A stretch of 64,000 nt of DNA from Calcarisporiella thermophila CBS 279.70 (lineage: Eukaryota > Calcarisporiellomycota). The translations under genes and the position numbers were made by a program. Numbering within the stretch: the first letter of the stretch is position 1; each line of letters starts with the position of its first letter. Positions 10,349-20,579 of this stretch are shown one piece after another. The stretch spans positions 207,477 to 271,476 of the forward strand of contig NW_027192222.1 of the NCBI RefSeq assembly GCF_041956535.1, written 5' to 3'. Under the pieces are notes generated by a model. It searched no databases and was not told the origin of the DNA. It saw only the letters and a list, made by a program, of their open reading frames with translations.

Positions 10349-11042
10349 AGAGAAGGTCGCAGCCTAAGCTTCACACCCCCCCCCCCTCCCCTTTTGAAGA
10401 CTTGCTTTGTGTAAGGGACCACAAAAGTAGCAAGGCTACTCACCGCACTCTTGCCAATCCTCAAAATGCTCACCTAGTAACACTGGCAGTACATTCAAGG
10501 AAATAATCTCTATATATAAAAGTGCTGGCTCAATGTGGCACAACTAAGCTTGAGAAATAAAAAGATAGCTATAAGTTTAATTTCGCTTAGGACGCGTAGT
10601 AGCCGATAATCTGAAAAAAACAAACACGAGTTCTCAGACCAAGTCTTGTCAGCCTGGTATTGTGATACTAGTGTGGTATGTTATTCTTGAAAATTGGGTG
10701 GGCCTGGTTGCGAATACCCCACCGGTCTCCCGGTGATTAGTCTAGTGCCATCTACAAGAGTCCACAGATAAAATTCAAAAGGTTGAACCATAGTAGATAA
10801 GACTTCATCCAAGGTCTTCTACAAAGAAACTCAGGAAGGATACTTAATAAAAAAATCGCTTTCACCTGTAGAGTATTTATTCCAGATGGCATGAAAATCA
10901 TAAACCATAACTTTCTTAGGCATAGGTCAGATATATTAGAATTTATTTGGCTCATTAAATTACTAATAACTTACTAATAACTTAAGATTGAAGCAGATAG
11001 AAATAGGTTTTAAAACGCATAGATGAATCGGATAAAGGCAGC

Positions 11043-11630
11043 TTAAAATGAAATGTAGGCATTATAGAATTGCGGAGAGCTAAGGTTGGTGAGCACGGAA
11101 TTGGGCGTAATCGAGTCAATGGTGAGGGTGGCGTTGGCGGGTCGAACGTTGGCCTTAATATCATTGACAAACTCCTCGGCGCTCTGGTACGCCACTTCAT
11201 GTTCAAACAAGCAATAGTGAAGGCTTGTGCCATTGCAGTTCGCGGCTGCGCATCCTACACTTTTATGTCTAGGCGCCAGAAGAACCATGATGATTGAGTC
11301 GGAGCTCTGGAGTTTGGGGTTACTGAAATCGTACTTGGATAGACCCAAGCTGTAAAGTTTCGTGATCATCTCCTTCCAGGAACTTGAACCTTTGGTAAAC
11401 ATGGAAAGGACGCGAGGGGGATATGGGATCTTTTCCAGGCACCTCTCTGCTCTTGTTAGACCTGCTCTCTCGAGGTCAGTATTCCATAGGAGCGTATTAA
11501 CGCCATGAGCTTCGCGAATGGAATTGATCAACCAAAGGACATACTCTGGAGACTCAGCCTGCCGTTTGTGAGGTGCGCCCAGAGCAAGCGTAAAGATAAG
11601 AAATACGGGGATCAAGCCTAGGAATTTCAT
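11043..11630 (-). CDS. Secreted divergent CAP-like protein, array member C
   Basis: 195 residues from the start at 11630, with signal peptide MKFLGLIPVFLIFTLALGA and then HKRQ. Core features are LINSIREAHGV, YDFSNPKLQ, RHKSVGCAAANC and HYCLFEHE. Compared with A and B it lacks one residue around the last conserved Cys block (HEVAYQ), a change shared with D. C and D also share ECL/RCLEKIP-type sequence in the variable segment, so they look like the closest pair. It has its own TATA box. Confidence 0.8.
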   Translation of the reverse strand: MKFLGLIPVFLIFTLALGAPHKRQAESPEYVLWLINSIREAHGVNTLLWNTDLERAGLTRAERCLEKIPYPPRVLSMFTKGSSSWKEMITKLYSLGLSKYDFSNPKLQSSDSIIMVLLAPRHKSVGCAAANCNGTSLHYCLFEHEVAYQSAEEFVNDIKANVRPANATLTIDSITPNSVLTNLSSPQFYNAYISF

Positions 11631-11687
11631 TTTATCAATGAGTTGGAGAAAGAAGAGAAGGATAGACCGTTGTCGCGACAACTGCTC

Positions 11688-11694
11688 TTTTATA
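11688..11694 (-). promoter_or_regulatory. TATA box of array member C
   Basis: TATAAAA on the minus strand, about 60 nt before the ATG, followed by GAGCAGTTGTCGC. The CAGCTG core has one change here. Confidence 0.65.
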
Positions 11695-12397
11695 AGTGAA
11701 TATCATACTCGGAGTTTCCCCCCTCTCACCTCCCCCCTGAACAACATATTTTATTTACGGAGCCGCAAAAGTAGTAAGGTTACTCACCGCACTCTCACCA
11801 AGTCTCAAAGTACTACTTCTGGTTACACTGGCAGTACACTCAAGGAAATTATCTCCTCATGCAAGAGGTACAATAGTACAATGTGGCACAATTAAGCCGG
11901 GACAACTAAAAGATAGCAATGCGACTATAGAAACGTGAGTATTCAGTCATACTGGCACGTCATCGAGAGTAAGCCGTTAATATAGAAGAAACAAATATGA
12001 GTTCTCGAAGCAAATCTTGTCTGCCTGACATTATGATACATATATGGCATGCATTTCATGAAATTTGGGCGGGTGTAGATGTGAATATTTTATACGTCGC
12101 TTTGAGATTAGCCTAGTGCCACCTACAAGAATCCACAGGGCAGATTCAAAATGTTGAGCCCTAATACCCAAAACTCCATCCAAGGTCTCCTATAAAGAAA
12201 CTCAAAAAGGATGAATAAAAAACTTCGTCCACATCTATAGTGCATTTATTCCAGGTCATAAGAGATTCTTAACCCAAGGCATAAGCCAGGGTTCACTAGA
12301 ATTAATTTGTTTCATTAAAGTCAATAAATAACATAAGATTAAGGAGGATAGAAAAAGATTTAAAATCGCATAATTGAATTAGTTAAAGACAAGCTTC

Positions 12398-12985
12398 TTA
12401 GAAGGAAATGTCGGCACTATAGGATTGCGGAGAGACGAAGTTGGCAAGCATGGACTTGGGCGCTACCGAGTCGATGGCGAGAGTGGCATTGGCGGGATGG
12501 ACATTGGCCTTTATATCGTTGATAAACTCCTCGAGATTCTGGTACGCCCCTTCAGAATCGAACAAGCACTGGCGAATGCTAGTACTATTGCAGTTCGCGG
12601 CTGCGCATCCTACACTTTTATGTTTAGGACCCATGAAGATCATGAAGATCGAGTTAGTAATGTGGAGTTTGGGGTTATCGTAGTCGTACTGAGATAGGCC
12701 GATGCTGTAAAGTTTCGTGATCGCCTCCTTCCAAGAGCCAGTCCCTCTGGCAAAAAGGGAAAGCACACCATTGGGATTCGGAATTTTTTCCAAGCACCTC
12801 TCTGCTTTTGTTAGAGCTGCTTTCTCGAGCTCGGTATTCCACACAAGTGTCTTAACACCATGAGCCTCGCGGATGGTATTGATCAACTGAAGGACATATT
12901 CTGGAGACTCGGTCTGCCGTTTGTGAGGTGCGCTCAGAGCAAGCGTGATGGTAAGAAAAACGGAGGCCAAACCTAGTAGTTTCAT
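12398..12985 (-). CDS. Secreted divergent CAP-like protein, array member D
   Basis: 195 residues from the start at 12985, with signal peptide MKLLGLASVFLTITLALSA and then HKRQ. It keeps LINTIREAHGVKTL, YDYDNPKLH, KHKSVGCAAANC and RQCLFDSEG. It is closest to C by its shared RCLEKIPNP-type segment and by the one-residue gap near the last Cys. Its far upstream flank differs from that of A-C and matches the flanks of F and G instead. Confidence 0.8.
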   Translation of the reverse strand: MKLLGLASVFLTITLALSAPHKRQTESPEYVLQLINTIREAHGVKTLVWNTELEKAALTKAERCLEKIPNPNGVLSLFARGTGSWKEAITKLYSIGLSQYDYDNPKLHITNSIFMIFMGPKHKSVGCAAANCNSTSIRQCLFDSEGAYQNLEEFINDIKANVHPANATLAIDSVAPKSMLANFVSPQSYSADISF

Positions 12986-13042
12986 TTTTAGATGAGTTGG
13001 GGTAAGAAGAGGAGGATAGACCGTCGTTGCGATAACCGCCCT

Positions 13043-13049
13043 TTTTATA
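13043..13049 (-). promoter_or_regulatory. TATA box of array member D
   Basis: TATAAAA on the minus strand, about 60 nt before the ATG, followed by AGGGCGGTTATCGC. This is the most changed copy of the downstream box. Confidence 0.65.
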
Positions 13050-13214
13050 AGATTGCACTCGGAATCTCTAAACGACACGTTTTGTGTAGAGGGTTGCAAA
13101 GTTAACAATTTACTCACCATGCTCTCATCTAAACTCAGAATGTACACCTTCCAGTGACACTAGCTCTATGGTCAAGGAAAGAAATTCCTCGAGCAAGCAT
13201 TTTGATTCAATGTG

Positions 13215-13850
13215 GCATGATTAAGCTCCGCAGCCCCAAAACTCATTGGACGGTGAGCACTCAACAACAGCACAGTACAACTCTTTTAAACAAGACTATC
13301 CAGAAGTAGTAGGGCGATAGGATAAATGATCACAGATACGATAGCACCTAAACAATAGCGGCTCTGCTAACTCGTACTAATTCTGATACCAGTAAAGGTT
13401 GGCCAGATGGTTGACTGACCCTATCGTGCTGGGGTGCTCGGGTCCGTAGAGGATTTCACTAAACGTTACTGAAAGCTCGATCAGCTTTTGCGTATTGATA
13501 ACTTCATTTTTACAGAGGTATAATGTTGCATATTTTGGCAATAATTCTAGAACTTTACATAATATAACCTAAAATTACTCGAGTAATACCACGAAATAAT
13601 GTTTGCGTCGATGGTATAATCTCTTACCAAATAACAAATAACCTAAGTGGCAGAGCATTTTATCTTGAGATTGAGCTCTTCAGTTAATTCTCTACTCACT
13701 TTATCTACCTATCCTCCTCAACTGTAGCAAAGATCGCTTCACGTACGAGCCGGCGCATTCTTAGCATTTTGCATACTATTTCATTCTCTCTACCGTGAGT
13801 TATTGAGACAAACGATGATTTATTTTTGCACGGTTTTTGCCATTTAAACA
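13215..13850. repeat. Duplicated upstream flank (copy in front of D; matches 20765-21400)
   Basis: Starting with TTAAGCTCCGCAGCCCCAAA, this stretch aligns with the flank before member F, and its first part with the flank before G (22866-22990). Shared landmarks include ACAGAGGTATAATGTTGC and CATTCTTAGCATTTTGCATA. The similarity stops near 13850, where the Gypsy relic begins. Confidence 0.6.
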
Positions 13851-13855
13851 CCATT

Positions 13856-14215
13856 TTATTCAATTGGTTTCGTTAACGATGCTTGATGATAGCAATTTTT
13901 AGTTTTATCTTTAATTACACTCGCATAAGTTGCTTTTAAACGCGTTATCTCGGCAAGATGGTTAAACTCCAACACTCGATCATTATCGGTTTTGCTCCTC
14001 TGACAAACTGCGCATGACTTAACATATCTCTGAACCATGAAGTGCATTTTCTTCCAATGGTAATATCGTTGTATTAACTCGTTTGTACGTTCTATAACTT
14101 GATGCCCCGCGATTGGTGTATTTTGAGCTTCTTGCAAAAGTTGGAGTTGGATCTCGTTGTCAATTGAAACGACTAGACGATCCCCATCCTCTTCCTTCAG
14201 GCATTTGAATCTATT
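13856..14215 (-). mobile_element. Ty3/Gypsy integrase fragment (zinc-binding domain), relic
   Basis: The open minus-strand segment encodes LQLLQEAQNTPIAGHQVIER, then YYHWKKMHFMVQRYVKSC and CAVCQRSK. This is the HHCC zinc-binding domain that opens Ty3/Gypsy integrases. There is no reverse transcriptase, no integrase core and no LTR nearby, so it is a dead fragment. A related but differently truncated fragment lies at 35126-35539. Confidence 0.75.
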
Positions 14216-14599
14216 GTATTAGGATTTTGTTTTGATATAAACTATCACTGATACTGAATAATTCAAGGGATGAAGGAAGGAGAAGGGCGACTTAAAGGGC
14301 ACTTTAGTTTCATCAGCATTTTTGCGGGATACTATAGATATAGTTTTATATTTTTAATCTTGACGTAAAAAACTAAATAAACAAGGCGATTTATTATCCA
14401 GATTATTTTCTAATTAATTATTTATTTTTTCTAAACTTTTCCGCTGTGATGGGGATTTTTTAGTTGGAGAGAAAGACTTAACTTCGTATAATATATTACA
14501 ATCTCAAATGTACGTATATATATCAAATAAATGATGACGTAGCACAGAGATTAAGATCAATAGTAACATATGTAACATCCGCGTCCTCTCTTGCTAACG
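14216..14599. other. AT-rich spacer
   Basis: AT-rich sequence with no recognisable gene between the Gypsy relic and the chagasin-like gene. Confidence 0.5.
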
Positions 14600-14956
14600 T
14601 TAAGCGGCGTCGATAGTAACTTTCCAATTCCCAGCGACTTTTGGACAGTTAGGGGATTTCTTACAAACTCTTTGACTGGTAATATCCTCTTTGCCTGGCC
14701 CTTCGACTTCGAATCTTGCAAAAGCATTACCATTAGGGTCTGAAGATGACGATAATTGATTCAGCACGCGTGCTCCCGAATGCTTTGGTGCACTCCATAC
14801 CCAATGTTGCCCTTGTTCGTCGTACGCATCGAGACGTATCTCAATAATATCACCTTGTCTCGCTTTTTGTTCACCTTTAGAATCCTTATTAAGAGGAATC
14901 GTAACACCAACAACCGTACTAAGGATTAGAAAAATACACAATAACTGTTTAAACAT
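14600..14956 (-). CDS. Small secreted protein, possibly chagasin-like cysteine-protease inhibitor (I42)
   Basis: 118 residues, intron-free, with a signal peptide (MFKQLLCIFLILSTVVGV). The mature part follows the order of a chagasin/ICP fold: GDIIEIRLDAYDEQGQHWVW (the position of the usual G-D-x-hydrophobic strand and the NPTTGY-W loop), then VLNQLSSSSDPNGNAFARF (where family members carry a Gly-rich loop before a Phe-Arg-Phe-like strand), then GPGKEDITSQRVCKKS (where the RPW loop would be) and a final strand WKVTIDAA. The inhibitory loop sequences are not conserved, so the assignment rests on strand pattern and size. Two Cys near the end could form a disulfide. A TATA-like element lies about 120 nt upstream. 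It sits inside the interrupted CAP-like array, among other secreted proteins. Confidence 0.5.
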   Translation of the reverse strand: MFKQLLCIFLILSTVVGVTIPLNKDSKGEQKARQGDIIEIRLDAYDEQGQHWVWSAPKHSGARVLNQLSSSSDPNGNAFARFEVEGPGKEDITSQRVCKKSPNCPKVAGNWKVTIDAA

Positions 14957-16225
14957 TAGCGAGTTGATAAATATTCAATTACAATCGAATTTGAAATGTA
15001 ATTATTAATGTAGCTGTTATAAAAAAAGTGATGGAAAAAATGTATACAATTGCGTTTAGTGAAATACAAGGGTTCCTATTTATATTCGATTTGATGTTCA
15101 ATTTTACTTAATAAAAAGAAGAATAACCTGTAATACGACTGTTTTAGATCTAGGCTTAAACTAGGCTAACATAGTCTACTCTTTTGGCCCAATATACCTG
15201 TTTGTGGTGTTGATTGAAGCTTATGTTTCATAAGCATGCTTAATTTTTCAAAATAACATTCTTGCATGATCATCTATCTTTGAAGATAGCTGATTGGGCA
15301 CTGGTTTATATGGTAAAAATGTATTAAAAATTTGTATCCAAAAAATTGGCCACGTACCTTTAGAAAATTTTTCGCAGTAGGGCGGCTTATTATTTTCTTG
15401 AGTACATAGAGTGATATGCCACCATGGAAGATTCTCATATTAGGTAGAATAATATTGTGGAGTCGTGAGGAGGGTAAAATTACTAGTATGTTTCGAGGAC
15501 AGACTTCGATGCTAGTGGATAATTGAAAGTTGATTGCTTTAATACTAATTTATTACGTAACTAAATATTAAACGCATATAGCAAGGTTTGTAAGGTAGAC
15601 GAATGATCTTAGTAAAAATAGAGATCGGTGAGGAACAAAAAGAAATGATAGGTGCTTTAATAAAAACAAAAAATCAAAAGGAATATGAAATCTCAGATCA
15701 AATATTGAATATATCTTCCCATAAATATTACACCAGAAAATAACAAAATAAAAGTCAAGCCATAACAAGATAATGATAATACAGTATATCATATTATGAG
15801 AAAAGACGTAAGCGGGCCGTCCTGATACAACTCATAGCCAGGCTTTTCAAAGGCTGATTAAATGCAGTTTTAAAAAAAAACCAAACAATTTATTAAAAGC
15901 TATAACTATTAATTATCGCTAACTTGGTTAACCACTGCTAAGTTGGTTAATTACTTAATTTTAATATAGAAAAATACTATCCAATATCGCACAGCAGTCA
16001 AATAAATCAATTAAAGTTGATGTTAGTTTCCAACTGCGTTATTGTGTACTGTTGGTGAATGGCATTTGAAAAAAACGAAATAGGATATTTTGCTCTAAAT
16101 CAAGTTATACTACTCACCCTCTCAGTAATACACCAGATTCAAGAAAGTTCTATATAATTGGAATACATGAACCAATAGTAAGTGGCAATTTTATTAACCT
16201 ATAGTATTAATCGCTGCTACCAAAC
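14957..16225. other. AT-rich intergenic region
   Basis: About 1.3 kb of AT-rich sequence. Short open frames such as 15568-15792 are hydrophobic and Phe/Leu-rich, as chance frames in T-rich DNA are. A near-direct repeat AACTTGGTTAA / AAGTTGGTTAA occurs around 15918-15952. No gene is supported. Confidence 0.5.
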
Positions 16226-16390
16226 ATGAAACCATCCCTACTCATTATATCAATTGCTACCTCACGTGTGGGTGCTCTACCAACAAACACTAGCCGAAAG
16301 GTATCAATTAGTAGAAATTGTGTCGAATCTTGTCAATACCATGATAAAATCAGACACAGTTACTGCAGTCACATTTTATTTAGAGGCTAG
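16226..16390 (+). CDS. Candidate small secreted Cys-containing peptide
   Basis: A 54-codon frame starts MKPSLLIISIATSRVGALP, a plausible signal peptide, followed by RNCVESCQYHDK and HSYCSH. The small size, signal peptide and C-x3-C pattern fit a defensin-like or effector peptide. No family is recognised, and an intron or frameshift could extend it: a Cys-containing segment in another frame follows at 16435-16505. Low confidence. Confidence 0.3.
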   Translation: MKPSLLIISIATSRVGALPTNTSRKVSISRNCVESCQYHDKIRHSYCSHILFRG

Positions 16391-16853
16391 TTCCCTTGAT
16401 TTCCAACCTCATGCTCTGACCATTACATACCCCGGCGAGTGTGTTCCTATAAATTCGCTTGCTGAACCTGTAGGAAGGAATTCCAGCCTCGAATGGAAAT
16501 ATGCATGACCAAAAAAATAAAAAGACCCTGGAAACTTCTTCAAAAACGACCTTAATTATGCAGATATGGTCTGATATCTTCTTTTTACTCCATATTATCT
16601 CTGTACTAGTTCATCATAATTGGTCTCGTTGTAAAATGCGGGTTACCACTGCATATCAAAATATATGCCAGTTTCCGATTTATGTGAACCTATTAAATGT
16701 CATCGTGTGTAAAACGTTCTACTATAGAAATACTAAACATTGGTATATAAAGAGCTTTTTTTTCGAGATAGTCGACCTGTACACTATATAGAGCGAAAAC
16801 CTCCCTTAGACACATCCTATCCTAATATACAGATATAAAAGCTTCCTCCACAA
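16391..16853. other. Spacer with TATA-like elements before the Cys-rich gene
   Basis: AT-rich sequence. TATATAAA at about 16744, CTATATAG near 16785 and GATATAAAAG near 16834 are candidate core promoter elements for the next gene. No coding region is supported. Confidence 0.4.
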
Positions 16854-17204
16854 ATGTTGATTAAACTTGCGCATATAATACTTATTCTAGCACCCGCAAT
16901 GGCATTGGCTCAGTCGTGCTCTTCTAATTCAGAATGTGAGTCTGGATTTTGTGACTTAGAGGTATCCAAGTGTGCGGAAGCACAACCGAGCGTTGCAACC
17001 GAGCCAAATAACCGACAACCAAGAGCACCATGCGATCCGCGACATTTGGCTTGCGAAAATTTTGGTTCGAGACGGAAGTACCGGGCCAGTCTTCATAACT
17101 GTAAAAATCAGCAGGGAAATTTCTATGGCTATTTTGGCCAATGTATTGACAGAGGTCATTTCAGGCGTTATGGCGGCCTCGAAGGTGGTTGCTGTTATGT
17201 CTGA
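16854..17204 (+). CDS. Secreted cysteine-rich protein, 116 residues
   Basis: The signal peptide is MLIKLAHIILILAPAMALA, cleaved before QSC. The mature protein opens with QSCSSNSECESGFCDLEVSK then C, a spacing like small disulfide-rich modules (C-x5-C-x4-C-x6-C). A Pro/Asn-rich linker and a second Cys-containing block follow, with CDPRHLAC, a basic stretch, and the ending GGLEGGCCYV. Ten or so Cys in about 97 residues point to an extracellular disulfide-bonded protein. No named family is claimed. It lies alone on the plus strand within the gap of the CAP-like array and has TATA-like elements close upstream. Effector or antimicrobial roles are possible but unproven. Confidence 0.65.
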   Translation: MLIKLAHIILILAPAMALAQSCSSNSECESGFCDLEVSKCAEAQPSVATEPNNRQPRAPCDPRHLACENFGSRRKYRASLHNCKNQQGNFYGYFGQCIDRGHFRRYGGLEGGCCYV

Positions 17205-17909
17205 TTAAAATATATATTAAAAGAAATTATAAATTTTTTCATATTCAGTTTAAAAATAAAGCTGTCTTTTATGCACGATTAAATTTAACAAATTGCTACG
17301 AATTTGGAATATCATTGTAATTTCAATGTAAATGCACAATCAAATATCATAATTCTTCTATAATTCTGGCTGATCCTCTATGAAATATTGAAAATAGAAT
17401 AAAGTTCTCCTTATCATAACCATGTGCCTATACCTCCTCTGGTAGCACGCAGGATGGTGTATGTTCAGCCCCACTGTCGCATTAATGGAAAGATGGTAGT
17501 CAAAAAGAATACAAACTCGAGTTCTCGGATAAAATTAAGCATGGTAATGTGACTTCACGAGGCATGCCATTCTTGCAGTTTGTGGAGCACAGATGTGAAC
17601 ATCTTAACAGCATCTTAATACAAATCTAGTGCTATTTACAAGTGCTTGTAGATCAGATTCAAAAGTAGAGAATAAATAGCCAAGACTTGATATAAGATTA
17701 CTTATAAATAAGTTCAGAAAAAATTCATAAAAATCATTCGCAAATATAATGCATTCTAGGTTACAAGAGAATATTTCACCACAACTTTTTCCAAACATAT
17801 TATAGGATCTACTAGAATTTATTGATATGCTATAATCATCAATAGCATAAGATTGAGGCAGGCAGAGGTGGCTTAAAAGTGCATAGATGAATTATATAAA
17901 GCTAGCCTT

Positions 17910-18503
17910 TTAGAAGGAAATATAGGCACCATAGGGCTGCGGAGAGTTGAGGTTGGCGAACACGGGCTTAGGCGCAACCGAGTCGATGAGGAGGGTGGCA
18001 TTGGCGGGGTGAACATTAGCTTTGACATCGTTGACAAACTCCTCAGCGCTCTGGTACTGGACACCTTCAAATTCGAATAGGCACTGGTGAACATCAGTGC
18101 CACTGCAGTTTGTAGTCGCGCATCCTACACTTTTATATCTAGGAGCCATAAGGAGCATGAATATCACGTCAGTGTTTCTCTGGGGGTTGGGGTTATTGAA
18201 GTCGTACTGGGAGAGACCCATGGTGTAGATTTTATTAATCGCTTCCTTCCAAGAGCTTGCTCCCTTAGCATTAAGAGAAACAAGGCCAGAGGGAGCTGGG
18301 GTCTCTTGCGAGCACAGCTGTGCTTTTGCCAGAGAAGCTTTCTCAAGATCCACATTCCATGAGAGTGTCTTCACACCATGAGCTTGGCGCAGAGTATTGA
18401 TCAACTGAAGGACATATTCTGGCGACTCCGCCTGACGTTTGTGAGGTGCGCTCAGAGCAAGTGTGAAGGTAAGAAACACGGAGATCAAGCCTAGAAATCT
18501 CAT
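17910..18503 (-). CDS. Secreted divergent CAP-like protein, array member E
   Basis: 197 residues from the start at 18503, with signal peptide MRFLGLISVFLTFTLALSA then HKRQ. It shares LINTLRQAHGVKTLSWNVDL, YDFNNPNPQ, RYKSVGCATTNC and HQCLFEFEG with F, its nearest relative. E and F agree over most of their length, including KASLAKAQLC and YTMGLSQYDF. Its upstream flank carries the Tc1/mariner relic at 18780-19417. Confidence 0.8.
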   Translation of the reverse strand: MRFLGLISVFLTFTLALSAPHKRQAESPEYVLQLINTLRQAHGVKTLSWNVDLEKASLAKAQLCSQETPAPSGLVSLNAKGASSWKEAINKIYTMGLSQYDFNNPNPQRNTDVIFMLLMAPRYKSVGCATTNCSGTDVHQCLFEFEGVQYQSAEEFVNDVKANVHPANATLLIDSVAPKPVFANLNSPQPYGAYISF

Positions 18504-18560
18504 TTTTCGATGAGTTGGAGGAAGAAGAGATGGAAAGACCACCGGTGCGATAGCTGCCTT

Positions 18561-18567
18561 TTTTATA
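18561..18567 (-). promoter_or_regulatory. TATA box of array member E
   Basis: TATAAAA on the minus strand, about 60 nt before the ATG, followed by AAGGCAGCTATCGC and preceded by the GGTCGCAT-type segment seen in B and F. Confidence 0.7.
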
Positions 18568-18779
18568 AGAGAAGGTCGCATCGGAGCTTCACACTTCCTC
18601 TCCCCTATTGAAGGATATGTTTTGTGTACAGGTCTACAAAAGCATTAAGCCGCAAAAGAGGCAAGGTTACTCACCGCACTCTCGCCAAGTCTCAAAATGA
18701 ACTCCTTCCAGTTACACTGTCTGCACAATTAAAGAAATATTCTACCTATGCAAGTGGTTGGTTCAATGTGGCACAATTA

Positions 18780-19417
18780 CAGCAAACCGCAAAAAACATA
18801 GTCACGAATCGAAATACCTAGTTTAAATCTCAATCTTTCAGTAGCTCCTTTCAGAGGAATAGTGAAATTATGTAGAGATAAACCTAGAGCTGCATTGGTT
18901 GAAGAGCAATAGAATAAGCGTGCTAGAATGGCCCCCGAAGTCTCCCTATTTGAACATCATAGAGCATGTCTGGAGCAATTTGAAGCGAAAGCTCAGTATT
19001 TATTCAAGAATGCCCAGGAATAAGGACGAACATTTTGAAAGAGCAGAGAAGAAGTAGAAGAAAATAGAGCAGGAATTTAGCAAAAAGCTCTATGTAAGCA
19101 TGCCCAAGAGGATCCATACTGTGGTTTCATCCAAGGGAGGGCAAGCAAAGTATTAGTTAATAAATACACAGAATACAATTTTTTACAATGTAGTCATAAT
19201 TCAATAAATAGCAAAATATACATATGCACCTTTTTCAAAAACAGTACCCCAGTGAGCCAGCATTTCTCCTTTAGTCTAGGGTGGTAAATAAATTTGAAAA
19301 TAGTGTAGGAGCTTTAGTTTTATCTCTACATATTTTCACTTTACTCTGAAAGAGGTTACTGAAATTAAGTTTTTAACAAAGTATATCAATTTGTGGCTAT
19401 ATTTTTGCGGTCGGCTG
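18780..19417 (+). mobile_element. Tc1/mariner-like relic with long terminal inverted repeats and TA duplication
   Basis: The 638-bp element is flanked by TA on both sides (18778-18779 and 19418-19419). The ends, CAGCAAACCGC and the reverse complement of GCGGTCGGCTG, start inverted repeats of about 110-120 bp (18780-18890 and 19305-19417). They match well, including ATGTAGAGATAAA near their inner ends. The inside encodes only the C-terminus of a DDE transposase. Sibling units contain the empty site: GGCACAAT-TA-AGCCGGGACA near 11893 and GCACAGT-TA-AGCTGGGACA near 9183. The insertion therefore came after the unit was duplicated. Confidence 0.85.
18887..19156 (+). pseudogene. Tc1/mariner transposase, C-terminal fragment
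   Basis: The frame reads ELHWLKSNRISVLEWPPKSP, then YLNIIEHVWSNLKRKL, an in-frame TAG, and KKLYVSMPKRIHTVVSSKGG ending in QAKY and a natural stop. This matches the end of Tc1-type transposases: the WPPxSPDLNxIE block around the third catalytic acidic residue and the terminal SMPxRI...KGG motif. The N-terminal DNA-binding domain and the first two catalytic Asp are absent. Confidence 0.85.
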
Positions 19418-19924
19418 TAAGCTGGGATAATAAAAAGTTAGTAATGCCTTTAACTTAGCTTATAACTGCGTGTACTCAGTTAAACTAACGATTCAACGAG
19501 AAGCCGATTCTTGGAAGAAACAAACACGAATTCTCGGATCAAGTCTTGCCAGCATGCATTACTATTTCGGTATGCCATTCTTGAGGTTTGGATGTGTGTA
19601 GATACTCTACCCTTCTCCTTGTAATCAGCCTCGTACAGCTTACAAGAATCCACAAGGCAGATTCAAAAGGTTGAACCATAGTGAGCAAGAGCTCATCCAA
19701 TATCTCCTATAAAGAAACTCAGAAAGGTTACTAATAAAAAATCGCCTTCGTCCATAGTGTATTTATTTCAGGTTACGAGAGAGAATCTTAACCATAACTT
19801 ATCCAATGCATAGGTCAGGATCTATTATAATTTATTTCGCTCATTAAAGTCACTAATAACATAAGGTTGAGGCAAACAGAAATAGGTTTAAAAATGCATA
19901 GATGAGTTAGATAAAGGCAGCCTC

Positions 19925-20515
19925 TTAGAAAGAAACGAAGGCACTGTAGGAATGCGGAGAGTTGAGGTTGGTGAACATGGATTTTGGCGCAATCGAGTCG
20001 ATGGTGAGAGTGGCATTGGCGGGACGAACATTGGCTTTGACATCATTGACAAACTCCTCGAGGCTTTGGTACGGCACTCCTTCAAATTCGAAGAGGCACT
20101 GGTGAACATTAGTGCCACTGCAGTTTGTAGTTGCGCATCCTACACCTTTATATTTGGATGCCATAAGGAGCATGAAGATCGCGTCAGTGCTCTGGGGGTT
20201 GGGGTTATTGAAGTCGTACTGGGAGAGACCCATGGTGTAGATTTTAGTGATCGCTTCCTTCCAAGAACTTAATCCCTTAACATTAAGAGAAACAAGGCCA
20301 GCGGGAGTCGGAGTCTTTTGCAAGCACAGCTGTGCTTTCGCCAGAGAAGCTTTCTCAAGATCCACATTCCATGGGAGTGTCTTCACACCATGTGCTTGGC
20401 GCAGAGTATTGATCAACTGAAGGACATATTCTGGCGACTCCGCCTGACGTTTGTGAGGTGCTCCCAGAGCAAGCGTAAAGGTAAGAAACACGGAGGCCAG
20501 ACCTAGGAATTTCAT
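19925..20515 (-). CDS. Secreted divergent CAP-like protein, array member F
   Basis: 196 residues from the start at 20515, with signal peptide MKFLGLASVFLTFTLALGA then HKRQ. Core segments are LINTLRQAHGVKTLPWNVDL, YDFNNPNPQ, KYKGVGCATTNC and HQCLFEFEG. It is very close to E, which suggests a recent copy, but its far-upstream flank belongs to the D/G class rather than to E's class. Confidence 0.8.
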   Translation of the reverse strand: MKFLGLASVFLTFTLALGAPHKRQAESPEYVLQLINTLRQAHGVKTLPWNVDLEKASLAKAQLCLQKTPTPAGLVSLNVKGLSSWKEAITKIYTMGLSQYDFNNPNPQSTDAIFMLLMASKYKGVGCATTNCSGTNVHQCLFEFEGVPYQSLEEFVNDVKANVRPANATLTIDSIAPKSMFTNLNSPHSYSAFVSF

Positions 20516-20572
20516 TTTTCGATTAGTTCGAGGAAGAAGCGATGGAAAGACTACCGATGCGACAGCTGCCCT

Positions 20573-20579
20573 TTTTATA
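20573..20579 (-). promoter_or_regulatory. TATA box of array member F
   Basis: TATAAAA on the minus strand, about 60 nt before the ATG, followed by AGGGCAGCTGTCGCATCGG, the fullest version of the shared downstream box. Confidence 0.7.

Noticed and set aside
8939-10473. N-terminal extensions of the CAP-like frames beyond the MKFLGL start
   Set aside because: They run through the TATA box and the untranslated leader, and the extension sequences are not conserved between members.
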